A stretch of DNA of 64,000 nucleotides from Artemisia argyi (GCA_030686995.1 CM060704.1:109188542-109252541), one strand, 5' to 3'; shown: positions 32,641 to 43,530, counted from the first letter of the stretch. A program made the numbers and translations. Notes: generated by a model not told the origin, from the sequence alone.

Positions 32641-33630
32641 ATCGGGTTTGTTTGACTGATGATTTACTTGAAAACTGTTTTTTATATCAGTAATCATCAA
32701 ATTTAAAAGGATAACTTTGATGGGTAAGCTATTTGGATTCAATCAGCTACTCTCTCATACCTTTTTGATGGTGTGATTTAATCAGCTATTTGGATTCTTT
32801 GGCGGAATAAAAACGAGATAACTTTCAAGAACAACCGAAGGAACAATGATGTGATTCTAAATGATGTGAAGCTTCACTCGTTCAATTAGATTTCTAGTAG
32901 ATGTAGCAAAAACTTTTGTAATTGGATAGAGTGGTATTCTAACCCTCGTATCCCCATATCTATTCATTGTAACGCTTGATGCTAGCTTATAGATGGTGTT
33001 TCTGTGGTTTCCCGATCGATTATAAAGCTTGTAAATGCAGATGGTGAGGCAAGGACTCCTCCTCCACCTATTATATTCGCCAGGTTTCTATTGGGCCTGA
33101 TGGAGCCTTTGCAAGAAACTTAAATGTTCCACCGAAGATCCAAGGTAGGGTTGAGTTTTGCATGCATATATTTGACAATTTTAAGGATTTGGAATGATAT
33201 ATAAGCCTTTTTTTTTTCTTTTTTTTTTGGTGCTAAAGGTAAATTTATATTAATCTCCAACCAATTTGTACAAAGATTATAAGATATATAAACTATTATG
33301 AGTTTCGGTTGGATATATACGCGATTACGAGTCTTTGGAGGGATATATATGCAATTCCCCCGATGGTTTTTGGGTGTTTTATGGTTATTGGGTGTGGGTC
33401 ATTGAGTTTATGCAATTTATGTTTCTTGTATCGATGTTGATGAATGCGTACATTATTATGATTTTAAGATGTTTTATTGTGTAGAATTTTGATGTTGTTT
33501 GTCTAGGATTTTGTTACTTTTTGTGTTTGATCTAGTTCCTGGTAGTCAAGGAACTCTAAAATTGACCCTTATCAAGGGTTCCTTGCTTCAAAAGTGTGTA
33601 TTGATGATTAGCTTCTAGTAGTATTATTAA
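32641..33630. other. Spacer with a third partial copy of the RNLNVPPK fragment
   Basis: Positions 32985-33145 on the plus strand read DGVSVVSRSIIKLVNADGE and then ARNLNVPPKIQ in a shifted frame. Between 33180 and 33260 a poly-T followed by GGTGCTAAAGGTAAATTTAT looks, in reverse, like a LINE 3' end ('tttacctttagcacc' plus A). The rest is anonymous. Confidence 0.4.
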
Positions 33631-33632
33631 TA

Positions 33633-33634
<2 letters not shown>

Positions 33635-33665
<31 letters not shown>
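33635..33665. repeat. Poly-T tract
   Basis: About 31 T. Confidence 0.9.
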
Positions 33666-33667
<2 letters not shown>

Positions 33668-33879
33668 TTATTTAAATATTACTAGTAATAAATACCTCTT
33701 TTCTTTTTTTCCCTAGTTTTGTAATAAGTACCTCTTAGAATTTATTTTGTCTTTATTCTAATTTACTTTCCAAATAACTGTTTTTATTAGTGTATTATCA
33801 GAATACAAATAGTTAACAAGTACTATTTTCGAAAAGTGTTAAAGAAAATAATATGATTTTTTACGGCCTGAGATTGTCG

Positions 33880-34500
33880 GTATGTTGACTAACTTTGAAA
33901 TTAAAAGTTAACCTGAGGGGCTTTTTCTATACAATATTAACGGGCGTTAAGGACTAACTTTGCAATAGATCTATAACCACAGGGTCTAAAAGCGAAAATA
34001 GGGCAATGAACAGTGCAAAACAGTGCTTTTACTATTCATCCCAATGGGTTTTAGTATATATAATAATAACGAGTGGGGTACCCGCGCGTTGCTGCGGGAA
34101 TGTTTTGTTTAATCCAAACTCTTAATGAAACGGTTGTAAAAAAATTATTTTTGTTATTAAGGACTATATATGCAAAAGGTTGATAACCGCAAGTACTATT
34201 TCCGAAAAGTGTTTACGAAAATAATATGATTTTTTACGGCCTGAGATTGTGGGTATGTTGACTAACTTTGAAATTAAAAGTTAACGTGAGGGGGTTTTTC
34301 TATACAATATTAACGGGCGTTAAGGACTAACTTTGCAATAATGAACAGTGCAAAACAGTACTTTTACTATTCATCCCAATGGGTTTTAGTATATATAATT
34401 AACGGGCGTTAAGGACTAACTTTGCAATAATGAACAGTGCAAAACAGTGCTTTTACTATTCATCCCAATGGGTTTTAGTATATATAATAATAATAATGTG
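33880..34500. repeat. Tandemly repeated 'attaacgggcgttaaggact' segment
   Basis: A unit of roughly 90-150 bp containing 'attaacgggcgttaaggact', AACAGTGCAAAACAGT and CCCAATGGGTTTTAGTATAT occurs three times (33945-34060, 34300-34395, 34398-34490). The first unit has an extra insert (33966-34010). It is followed at 34075-34115 by GGGGTACCCGCGCGTTGCTG, a phrase similar to GTGCGTTGCGGCGAG at 5280. Probably a diverged transposon terminus array. No ORF. Confidence 0.6.
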
Positions 34501-34549
34501 TGGCTAGAATTACTTCTTACCCTTCTCATTTTATATATTATTATATTAA

Positions 34550-34905
34550 GTAGGGATGGTGCGGATTAAGATCGTAGTAACATTCTAAAGAAAAAAAAAT
34601 CAAAAACAAAAAAATATAAAAAGTAGTAAAAAGAAAGAGGACAAAATATAATTTAGAATCGCTGAAAAATTTATTATTATATTAAGTAGGGATGGTGCTG
34701 ATTAATATCGTAGTAACATTCAAAAGAAAAAAAAAAAATCAAACATCAAAAAACATATAAAAAGTTGTAAAAAGAAAGAAGAAAAAATATAATTTAGAAT
34801 CGCTGAAAAAAAAATAGAAAAAAGAATCGTTTTCATGGGTTAAAGGTATTATGATACTATGATTTTTTTAATATCACTGTAACACTCATACTTTGCACGA
34901 GGCGG
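34550..34905. repeat. GGGATGG-GCGGAT family, two nested starts
   Basis: 'agtagggatggtgcggatta' at 34551 and 'agtagggatggtgctgatta' at 34685 are two successive left ends about 134 bp apart, each followed by the same 'agtaacattc' and A-rich DNA. This suggests a partial tandem duplication of one end. Confidence 0.5.
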
Positions 34906-35099
34906 CTTTCAAAGCGGCATGTCCAGCTGTAAACCGATCAGTAAATGTATCGAATAAAAAAGGTTTAACGCTGCCCTGTTTCTTTTTTTTTTACTCTTTT
35001 GGAAACAGGATCATGACTGGATAACATGTATTTTTGTTGAGACATTTTGACATTATAAACCTACTTTCATTATAGTAAAAATTACTATATCATAGACAT

Positions 35100-35800
35100 C
35101 TACTACTGTACTGTGGTGCGTCACAACTAGTTTCCACTGTGGCACAAGTTAGAAAATGCCCCTGGGGCACAAGTTAGAAAAACACTTTGGAGTAATATAT
35201 GGGAATAATATGATACAAAAAAATTCTTACGTGAGTTTTAAGGAATTCAGGATCCTCTCATGTATTATGATTGTACATTGTCATTATTGCAAAACATTTA
35301 TTTTATTTTAATTCAAATGTATCAGGTTTCCCTTTAATATACTAAACACACTGAAAAGTGAAAACCCATTTGCTGTTTTGATTGGTGTTTGTGGATGTGA
35401 CTTCGAGTTCGAGGGAGGGACTGATAACTTTAGACTTCTTTCATTTATTTATTTATTCAGATTTTTATGAAACGGTGATATTGTAAAACCAACCGTGATA
35501 TTAAGCTTCTTTACATGTAAAAATTTACGGTTATATTAACAATATTATTAAAAAAGAAAAAAAAAAAGAAAAGAAAAAAAGGTTTCTGTGATATTAAAAT
35601 ATGTTATTGTGATATTAAATTTTATATTAAAAGTTTATGTGATATCAAGAGCTGATCTTGACGTTTTTACAAAAATCAAAGATCTGATCTTGACTTTTGT
35701 ATCGGTCGCTAATATCACCATACCATTAACCATGAAAACGATTTGCTTTTGAATTTTTTTTCTGCGATTCTTAATAATTTATTGTCCTCTTCGAGAAAAA
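35100..35800. repeat. Inverted copy of the 26570-26600 and 27830-28280 repeats
   Basis: Contains, reversed, the CCCCTGGGGCACAAGTTAG phrase and the DNA from 'cactgaaaagtgaaaaccca' to 'gaaaacgatttgcttttgaa'. With 27830-28280 it forms long inverted-repeat arms about 7 kb apart. No gene. Confidence 0.6.
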
Positions 35801-36128
35801 GGACGTAAATCCAGACTACTATAAAATCACCTTCACCTTTTTCCTTACGTAAGAGCTTAGGTAGATACCGAGCTCAAGTCAATGTGGTACCCCCGTTGGT
35901 CTTAATGGTTGTAAGTGTGTCATCAAGTGTTAAAGTATATGTTATGGTTTTAGAAGTAATTGAGTCGTCAAATGGTATGTCATAACATGGGTTAAATGTT
36001 TATGTTAATTAGTCTTAATGGGGAGATAGTGGTGGGACCACACATATAATATGTTTCTTTTTCTGTTAAATGGAGGAGAGGAAGCAAAGGGTGCTCCTCC
36101 TCCCCATTAAGACCCATTAACAAAAAGG

Positions 36129-36144
36129 GGCCAACCCACTTAAT
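36129..36144. repeat. 16-bp target site duplication, left
   Basis: GGCCAACCCACTTAAT, repeated exactly at 36394-36409 around the SINE. Confidence 0.85.
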
Positions 36145-36393
36145 AAAAAAGTAAAGTAAAGTAACTCCCAATACCGTTTTCCACGGGTTATGGGTCCCAA
36201 TACCGTCTTCCACGGTGTATGGGGGAGGTTGAGACGTAGACAACCATACCCCTACCTAAGGTAGAGAGGCTGCTTCCGGTTCTACCAAAGGTAGAAAAGG
36301 ACCTCCGGCCTTTTGTAGGGAGTGAGGATCGAACCCTTGACCTCTTGGTTAAGAGACAAGGGGTTTTCCAACTGATCCAACCCTATTTGTTTT
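36145..36393 (-). mobile_element. tRNA-derived SINE with intact 16-bp target duplication
   Basis: On the minus strand the tRNA-like promoter is clear: box A TGGATCAGTTGGA (36379-36367) and box B GGTTCGATCC (36335-36326). The body carries GTCTACGTCTCAACCTCCCC, close to the conserved 3' region I remember for Au-like angiosperm SINEs. The end is A-rich (TTTACTTTACTTTTTT on the minus strand). The flanking duplication is perfect, so the insertion is fairly young. The 83-codon minus-strand frame across it is an artefact. Confidence 0.85.
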
Positions 36394-37099
36394 GGCCAAC
36401 CCACTTAATGTGGAAAAAAAAAAGAAACAAGCCTATGTTTACTTTAATGTAAACATCCTGGTATGTCAAGTCAAGGTTATAAACATATTTTCACTAAGAA
36501 AACTATCACTATAATACACTATAATGGACCAAGTATTTTATGCTATAATACAATTCATTACTCTAATGCATGTTGTCTGAGCTAAGTTCTACCTCTATAA
36601 CACACGATAAACAGTACAGATTCACCATCTGATCCAAACACCCTTATGAAAACTGTTATGAAAACTTAATGAAGCAAATAAAGAAATTAATCTATGAAAC
36701 TGATATTTTAACTAATACTTGTATGAAATAAACATAAAATTCAATGAGATGAAACCTAGGAGCAAATGAGAGCTTACGAAAAATTTTAACCGTCATGGAA
36801 CACAAACATATTTCAATTAAAAACTTTATATTTCTATTAACTTTAAAAGGAATTGCATGGCTAATGCTAGAAGCTTAAAAGCTTAAAAACTTAAAATACT
36901 TTAATGGAAGCAGATTACACCTAAAAGCAGTACATAATCCAAAAAAAAAAAAAATGCCTTTGAGGGCTTACAATCGACTTATTAATAAAGAGCAAACTAG
37001 GGTTCCTGTTCCTCTTGTGCTTGTTCTGTGAGAGAAAATGGCTTGGATACTATTCTGTGCTTCTTTGAAGTAAATCCCAGCCATTGGTGAACCATGGAA

Positions 37100-37333
37100 T
37101 CATCTCAGCCTTTGATTGGTTTTGGCGCCAAAAGTGAGTTGTGGATTGCCAGGTTGGAAGTAAAATATCTCATGGAGATTTTGAGGGAGCAATGGGGTGG
37201 CTAGAGCAGGTGTTGAGGTAGTGTGGAGGAGACAAGGTTCTGGGAGATTGTGGGATTTGCTTCTGGTTCTGTTTTGTTGGGAATACTTTTCCAATAACTC
37301 GACGTCGCTTGGATCAAATTTTACTCCGATCAC
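37100..37333 (-). pseudogene. Small gene-like fragment (VKFDPxDVELLEKY), copy 2
   Basis: 77-codon frame homologous to 20057-20290 with GVKFDPSDVELLEKY and the same FGAKTNQRLR end. On the opposite strand an ATG at 37094 opens a 36-codon frame with LWIARLEVKYLMEILREQW, and which strand was originally coding is not settled. Confidence 0.35.
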
Positions 37334-37673
37334 GCCTTCATTAGAAACAAATCAAAAAATACTACGGAGTAGATAAGTTAATTACTACTACAAAAAAATA
37401 AAAATATACCTGAATTAATGGAAAAGTATCTTTTAGTGAAGATAAATATAATCAAAAGCAGACTTAACACCATTTGCAACCATTTTTTGATTACATGTTT
37501 TACAATATATTTTCCTTATCTCAAATGTTTTTATTTGCATTAAAGAAAGTAGTTTGGTTCTAGGATGGATCCAAGAGGGTGTTTAAATACGAGAAGAATA
37601 TGTGTAGTTGAAGCGGATGAGAAATATGTGCCAATTCAATATATAATATAGACAAAGTATATGTAAAGCTTTA

Positions 37674-37699
37674 CTCCCTCCATCCCAAAATATAAGTCC
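37674..37699 (+). mobile_element. Stowaway-like MITE end
   Basis: CTCCCTCCATCCCAAAATAT followed by AAGTCC. A matching inverted end was not found nearby. The following DNA is T-rich and may be an internal remnant. Confidence 0.5.
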
Positions 37700-37886
37700 A
37701 TATTTGACTTTTCAATGGTTTTTTTTTTTATTTTTTATTTATTTATTTATTTTTTTTTACTGTATACTTGATGAAAAGTATACAAAAAAAGTATTACTAG
37801 TAACAGATGTATTTAATTACTAACAATTTGTAAACAAAATAAAAAAAACATTATTTCAGTATATTTATGCATGCGTAAATGTTAAA

Positions 37887-38272
37887 GACTTGTGGTCTAG
37901 TGGGTGGGGCTTAACTTGTTAAGCGAGCCACAAGTGGGAGTAGTACCGGGTGGGTGACCACCCGGGAAGTCCTCACTTGTGGTCCACTTGTAGACCATAT
38001 TGTTCCGGAGATATATTGCAATGATATATTTGAACCTTCAAGCCACTCATTGCGGGGGTTCAAATCTTGAGCATGGCCCGGTTTTCATCCGGCTGTTTCT
38101 CCAGCAAGGTAAACTTGTGTGGAGGCAGTACGGTTTCCAGGGGAAACCCGTTACCACCTGAGATCAGCGTGGACCCGGTTAAGACAACATAGTCTGGCGG
38201 GGTGACGATGGGGCCTTCGCTGTCCGCGAAGGTGGTCGTTTCTAAGTTGAAATTCACCTTTCAAAAAAAAAA
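37887..38272 (+). mobile_element. SINE-like element with 5S rRNA-derived head (type a), copy 2
   Basis: Starts GACTTGTGGTCTAGTGGG, a tRNA-like box A region. The 5S-like core is 37919-37980: GTTAAGCG, GGGAGTAGTAC, TGGGTGACC, GGGAAGTCCTC. The body of about 270 bp is unique. It ends TTCACCTTTC plus about ten A. The unoccupied paralogue at 42347 reads 'gttaaatatacacacg', so the insertion point lies between GTTAAA and TATACAC. Any target duplication is hidden in, or no longer than, the short A-rich word. The family also has a minus-strand copy at 19136-19519. A functional 5S gene is excluded because the first half of 5S rRNA is missing. Confidence 0.8.
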
Positions 38273-38599
38273 TATACACACGCATATTATGTCATAAATT
38301 ACACGTATGGAAACCTCAAAATTGATAAGTAAGAGAACCAACACCCCGGTAATGATGACTGTTAGGTCATTACTACTGATGACCATATCAAATCAAATAG
38401 TAGCCGGCTGGAAAATGTGTAGACTGAAACAAACAGTGTCATTATTATATTCCTACAACAGTCATTAACACAAAACACACGTCATTTGTAAAAATACTAC
38501 TGTAGAATAAATGGTCTTACATTCGTAATTAAAGTAGTTGTCCTCGGCTTTCTTGGTTTTTATGATTTTTTGAACAACTTGATTCTTGTTTTTTCTATC

Positions 38600-38702
38600 C
38601 TTGAAAGACCCCATTTCATTTTTTTGAATGACTCCATTTCATTTTTTTGAACGACTAATATTTTTTTGAACGACTCCATTTCATTTTTTTGAACGACTCC
38701 AT
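38600..38702. repeat. GAACGACTCCATTTCATT minisatellite
   Basis: Four units of the same word as at 9550-9680, marking the right end of block D2. Confidence 0.6.
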
Positions 38703-38859
38703 AATAGATCTTTATCTTTTTTGAAAGAGGAGTTAGACTTTATCTTTTTTGGTATTAAATATGGATGTTGTGGTAATGATTCTCCACCAAAAGATACCTG
38801 GGGAATACCGGCCTCAATAATAGATCTTAAACCTTTACTATGTTCTGCAAGATGATCTT

Positions 38860-39357
38860 TTTACCTTGGTAAGAAACTTAAATGTTCCACCGAAGTGGTT
38901 GGTTCTATTTCAAGGATGTGTGTTACCAATTCTTGAAGCCATTTTAATGGAAATGTAGATGATTGGTATATAGTCCTTGAGAGGAGAGGTCTTCCAACAT
39001 CCGTAGAACTTTAAAACGAACTATTTTGAAAAGCTTGTGTCGTGGGCTTTAACTAACAAAACCGTTGATTTGGATAGTTTTCATTTATGTTGTGCTGGTT
39101 ACTTTGGCAATATGCTGATTCAAGAGAAGTGGATTGAAGCCGCCAGTATGCGCAAAGTCCAAAAACTTGACTTGATGCTTTGGTGTGGCCGTGGGGATAT
39201 TACCATGCCTGTTTGTTTAAGAAACTGGAGTAAATACCCTGAAGCCGCCAATATGCGCAAAGTCAAGAAACTTGACTTGATGCTTTGGTGTGGCCGTGGG
39301 GATATTACCATGCCTGTTTGTTTAAGAAACTGGAGTAAATACCCTGAAGTTATGTAG
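38860..39357 (+). pseudogene. F-box/FBD-LRR-like fragment with a 35-residue tandem duplication
   Basis: The frame 39037-39357 (106 codons) reads WALTNKTVDLDSFHLCC, then QEKWIEAASMRKVQKLDLML. This matches the plant F-box/LRR (FBD-associated) pattern in which a conserved 'L.SF.L', a 'W...A..R.V..L.L' and a following beta-rich segment occur. From 39136 a 105-bp unit is repeated head to tail (39136-39240, 39241-39345), keeping frame, so 35 residues ending in CLRNWSKYPE occur twice. Upstream (38868-38900) the RNLNVPPK word appears in another frame. No F-box is seen, so it is a remnant. The antisense frame is a shadow. Confidence 0.55.
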
Positions 39358-39600
39358 CATTTGTAGTAAATACTATTATATTAAAAATACTATTATAATC
39401 AAATCTGGGAATATGGTCCATCAAGAAATGATAGTAAGTAGAATGGAAAAATTACATACGTAGTATTTAATTCTCAAAGTCATTTATTATTGTTCTCTAG
39501 ATTCATATACAACATAATGAAGAAAAAAAAGTCTGTCCTCGAGATTCAAACCATCAATCACATCAAAAAGTCATTTTGGCCCACACAACCCTTTTTAAAA

Positions 39601-41406
39601 GGCTAGAATTAAAAAAAACAAATCTCCTCAACTACCAAAAAACTGCCTTTCATTAATTCCTTTGTGTCTATAAAACTGAAAACTTCTTTTGAATTACAGT
39701 AGTTCATTCTAAAAAACACAAAAAATGTATTTTGATTTTCAAAATATCTTTCAATTGCTTATTTACGATATTGGGGGTTTTAATATTGTTTTTTATCTGA
39801 TAAGAAACTTAGATATTTTACCGTAAATTATATGGACGAGGAAGAGGTATTTTAAAATGTATAACTTCATTTGAAATACTCTTTCCCGTCTATCACTTGC
39901 ATTTTATCACCATGGTATGAAACCTATATATTTTACCGAATATCAGGTGATGAATGCCATATTTTTGCAACAACTAACACCTATATTATTTTTTCCTTTT
40001 TTCTGGTGTTTTAAAATTGATAAAGTCGTTCGGTATTATTTCCACTTGATTGTTTTGTATTTTAATTTTGAATCATTTTAAAATTACATGAATCTTGTTT
40101 ATTCTAGTTAATTGAAAGATTTTAAAGTACTTAAGAATCATATAATTTGTTAAAATAACAAAAATATATGAATCTTGAGAACTTTTAAAGAAAGTTTCAA
40201 TTAAACCAAGATACTCAAATTATTTTTTGTAATTTATACTTTTTACAAAATTAATTTCTAGAGTCCTCAGTAGGAAAAAACTATAAAATAATAGTAGAAG
40301 ATTATGAAGAATTTGGTATTTGAAGAAAATGAAGATGAAGTCGAAGACCAACATTATGAAGAAGATGCAAAAATATGAAGATCATTTAACTGTGTTGTGT
40401 TTCTGTAATGTGATATTTATTTAAAACAAGGGATGAATTAAAATTTCAATATGTATTCGAGTTGTTATGTGATATGTAATTTTTGTATTCGAATTGTAAT
40501 GTTAAATTTAATTTTTATGTTGTGTGATATCTAATTTTTCTTTTATATTGTGATATTTAATTTCTTTTAATTTAGTCATTTAATTTTCTTTTAATATAAA
40601 AGTTATTAATTATTTTTATGTAGTGTGATAATTCAAATAACTCATAATTAAAGTGACACGTGTCGTGGTTAAAACTTGATATCTAAATAAAAAAAAAGAC
40701 TATAAAACTTGAACAATTTCCTTTAAGTATTTAAAAACATTAAGATATATATGCTTAAATATTTGACTTTAAAAATTTTAATCAAACTTGCTAGTCCATT
40801 ATATTGGTAACCATTATACTGGTATTTACTTTTTAATACATATATTAATGTATTGTTAATATGACTTTAATTTATTTTTGGCTTGTATTACTTGATGTAA
40901 GTTATGCAATATTATGAGATGCTACATGCCAATTATATGAATTAAGTATTACATGTTTTTTATTTAGTTATTTATTCAATGACATAATAGCATAGTATGC
41001 ACAAAAAGATTAAAATAAGAAGAAATAGATGCAATATCAAAGATAGTTAAAGTGATATTAAAATGTATAATTAGAACTTCAATGATAAGAAGCAGTTGAG
41101 GTTAATATGATAATATTGGAAAAAAAATATATATTAAATTACTAAATATTTATATTGAATTACTGAAATACTAAAAAAAATATATATTAAATTATTAAAT
41201 ATTTATATTGAATTACTAAACTTCTAAATCAGCTTTAATACTCTATAATTTAAATTAACTTTAATACTCAATAATTTTATTTAACGTTATTTTAAGTATT
41301 CGCAAGTGTTAAACTTTAAGTATTTTAAGTGACTGTGATACTAAATTTAAATTGTTAAACTCCAAAAATATTTTTTCTAGTTTATAATTTATCTTACTAC
41401 GTTTAA
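39601..41406 (+). repeat. Third copy of the 9703-11494 segment
   Basis: About 1.8 kb, colinear with the block A segment apart from small indels such as an extra 'tattggtaaccattatactg' at about 40800. Its neighbours are different on both sides: an F-box-like remnant before, block D3 after. Confidence 0.85.
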
Positions 41407-41467
41407 ATCAACCGTGATATTAAGCGTCTTTACATGTAAAAATTTACGGTTATATTAAGAATATTAC

Positions 41468-42819
41468 TAAAGAGCAAACTAGGGTTCCTGTTCCTCTTAT
41501 GCTTGTTCTGTGAGAGAAAATGGCTTGGATACTATTCTGTGCTTCTTTGAAGTAAATCCCAGCCATTGGTGAACCATGGAATCATCTCAGCCTTTGATTG
41601 GTTTTGGCACCAAAAGAGAGTTGAGGATTGCCAGGTTGGAGGTAAAATATCTCATGGAGATTTTGAGGGAGCAATGGGGTGGCTAGAGCAGGTGTTGGTG
41701 TAGTGTGGAGGAGACAAGGTTCTGGGAGATTGTGGGATTTGCTTTTGATTCTGTTTTGTTGGGAATACTTTTCCAATAACTCGACGTCTGTTGGATCAAA
41801 TTTTACTCCGATCACGCCTTCATTAGAAACAAATCAGAAAATACTACGGAGTAGATAAGTTAATTACTAGTACAAAAAAATAAAATTATACCTATATTAA
41901 TAGAAATATATCTTTTGGTGAAGATAAATATAATCAAAAGCACACTTAACACCATTTGCAACCATTTTTTGATTACATGTTTTACAATATATTTTCCTTA
42001 TCTCAAATGTTTTTATTTGCATTAAAGAAAGTAGTTTGGTTCTAGGATGGATCCAAGAGGGTGTTTAAATACGAGAAGAATATGTGTTGTTGAAGCGGAT
42101 GAGAAGTATGTGCCAATTCAATATATAATATGAACAAACTATATGTAAAGCTTTACTCCCTCCATCCCAAAATATAAGTCCATATTTGACTTTTCAATGG
42201 TTTATTTATTTATTTATTTATTTTTACCGTATACTTGATGAAAAGTATACAAAAAAAGTATTACTAGTAACAGAAGTATTTAATTAACAATTTGTAAACA
42301 AAATAAAAAAAACATTATTTCAGTATATTTATGCATGCGTAAATGTTAAATATACACACGCATAATGCCATAAATTACACGTATGGAAACCTCAAATGTG
42401 ATAAGTAAGAGAACCAACACCCCGGTAATGATGACTGTTTGGTCTTTACTACTGACGACCATATCAAATAAAATAGTAGCCGGCTGGAAAATGTGTAGAC
42501 TGAAACAAACAGTGTCATTATTATATTCCTGCAACAGTCATTAACACAAAACACACGTCATTTGTATAAATATTACGGAGTACTACGTAATACTCCGTAG
42601 ATTCCCTTTATTAAAAATTTAAAATAACCATAACAATTTCTGATACAATAACGCTTACGTGTCTAATAAACATGTGTTTCTGATACACATATACGATTTG
42701 TTAGTTAATTATCGACGACCTCATTTGTTTTGACATTTCCCACAAATATATTGGTCTCAATAAAATGTTTTTGGTTAGTACGGTTTTTTTATGCACTACT
42801 TGGACAAAAGATTGTCTAC
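41468..42819 (+). repeat. Block D, copy 3 (SINE-free)
   Basis: Reverse complement of 18453-20403, lacking the SINE and with shorter T-rich stretch. It reads continuously across the SINE site at 42340-42360. It ends near a (TA)n tract at 42873. Confidence 0.85.
41582..41815 (-). pseudogene. Small gene-like fragment (VKFDPxDVELLEKY), copy 3
   Basis: Frame homologous to 20057-20290, here GVKFDPTDVELLEKY, with the same ending. Conservation of frame and stop in three copies is notable, but could simply reflect recent duplication. Confidence 0.35.
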
Positions 42820-42867
42820 TTTATTATAAAAATGCTTTCAATATCCATAACTAATGGCCCAATTGAA

Positions 42868-42872
<5 letters not shown>

Positions 42873-42954
<82 letters not shown>

Positions 42955-42963
42955 CGAAAGAAA

Positions 42964-43043
<80 letters not shown>
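42873..43043. repeat. Two (TA)n tracts separated by GCGAAAGAAACTG
   Basis: (TA)n at 42873-42953 and 42967-43043. The spacer word GCGAAAG and the right flank GTGAAAG are similar, suggesting duplication of the tract with its edge. Confidence 0.9.
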
Positions 43044-43047
<4 letters not shown>

Positions 43048-43530
43048 AAGTTCACAAAAAAACCAAACCCGACAGGGAAACACGAAACCCGAATTAATTG
43101 GGGTGGGGCGAGGCATGCTAATCTGGTTATGGGGTGGGTTTGGGGATTAAACAGGGACTTTAATCGGGTTTGGGGCGGGGAGCGGGAAAACCTCGCCCCG
43201 CCCGATTAATATGTACACATATACAAATATATCTTTATCTATATAGTATTTACGTAATAAAAAATATTACTCTAATATTGTTAGTTTTTAATATTTGGAA
43301 GACTGCAAAATCGATATTTATGTATAATACTATTGTTGAAAACTTAATAAGGCTCGTTTGTAATTGGTTATTAATAATAGTTTCGTTATTGCTAATGTTC
43401 TAAAAATAACAATAAATGTGAAATGGTGCGGCTTTGGTCGAGAATTGCACACAAATAGGACATCCCGATAAGATACCCGATTAATACGGGGTGGGTTTGG
43501 GGGACCATCACGCCCCAATTAGATCCTCAG
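43044..43530. repeat. GGGTTTGGGGCGGGG-type repeat segment
   Basis: GC-rich patches at 43095-43200 (GGGGTGGGGCGAGG, CGCCCCGCCCGATTAATA) and 43425-43515 (CCCGATTAATACGGGGTGGG) enclose AT-rich DNA. The opposed CCCGATTAATA words suggest the two ends of a non-autonomous element, but target duplications were not found. Confidence 0.4.

Larger units (their letters stand above)
36481..38700 (+). repeat. Block D, copy 2 (with SINE)
   Basis: Reverse complement of 18720-20916 over its whole length, including the type-a SINE. The distance between the arms is about 15.6 kb. The right edge breaks at 'gaacgactccataatagatc', inside the minisatellite. Confidence 0.85.

Noticed and set aside
36326..36379. A tRNA gene on the minus strand
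   Set aside because: Boxes A and B are present, but the acceptor, anticodon and T stems cannot be closed, and a SINE body with target duplications surrounds it. The same applies to 29388-29454.
37887..38272. LTR of a Cassandra-type TRIM
   Set aside because: Cassandra also carries 5S sequence, but here there are no TG...CA ends, no second LTR, no 5-bp duplication at the mapped insertion point, and the end is poly-A.
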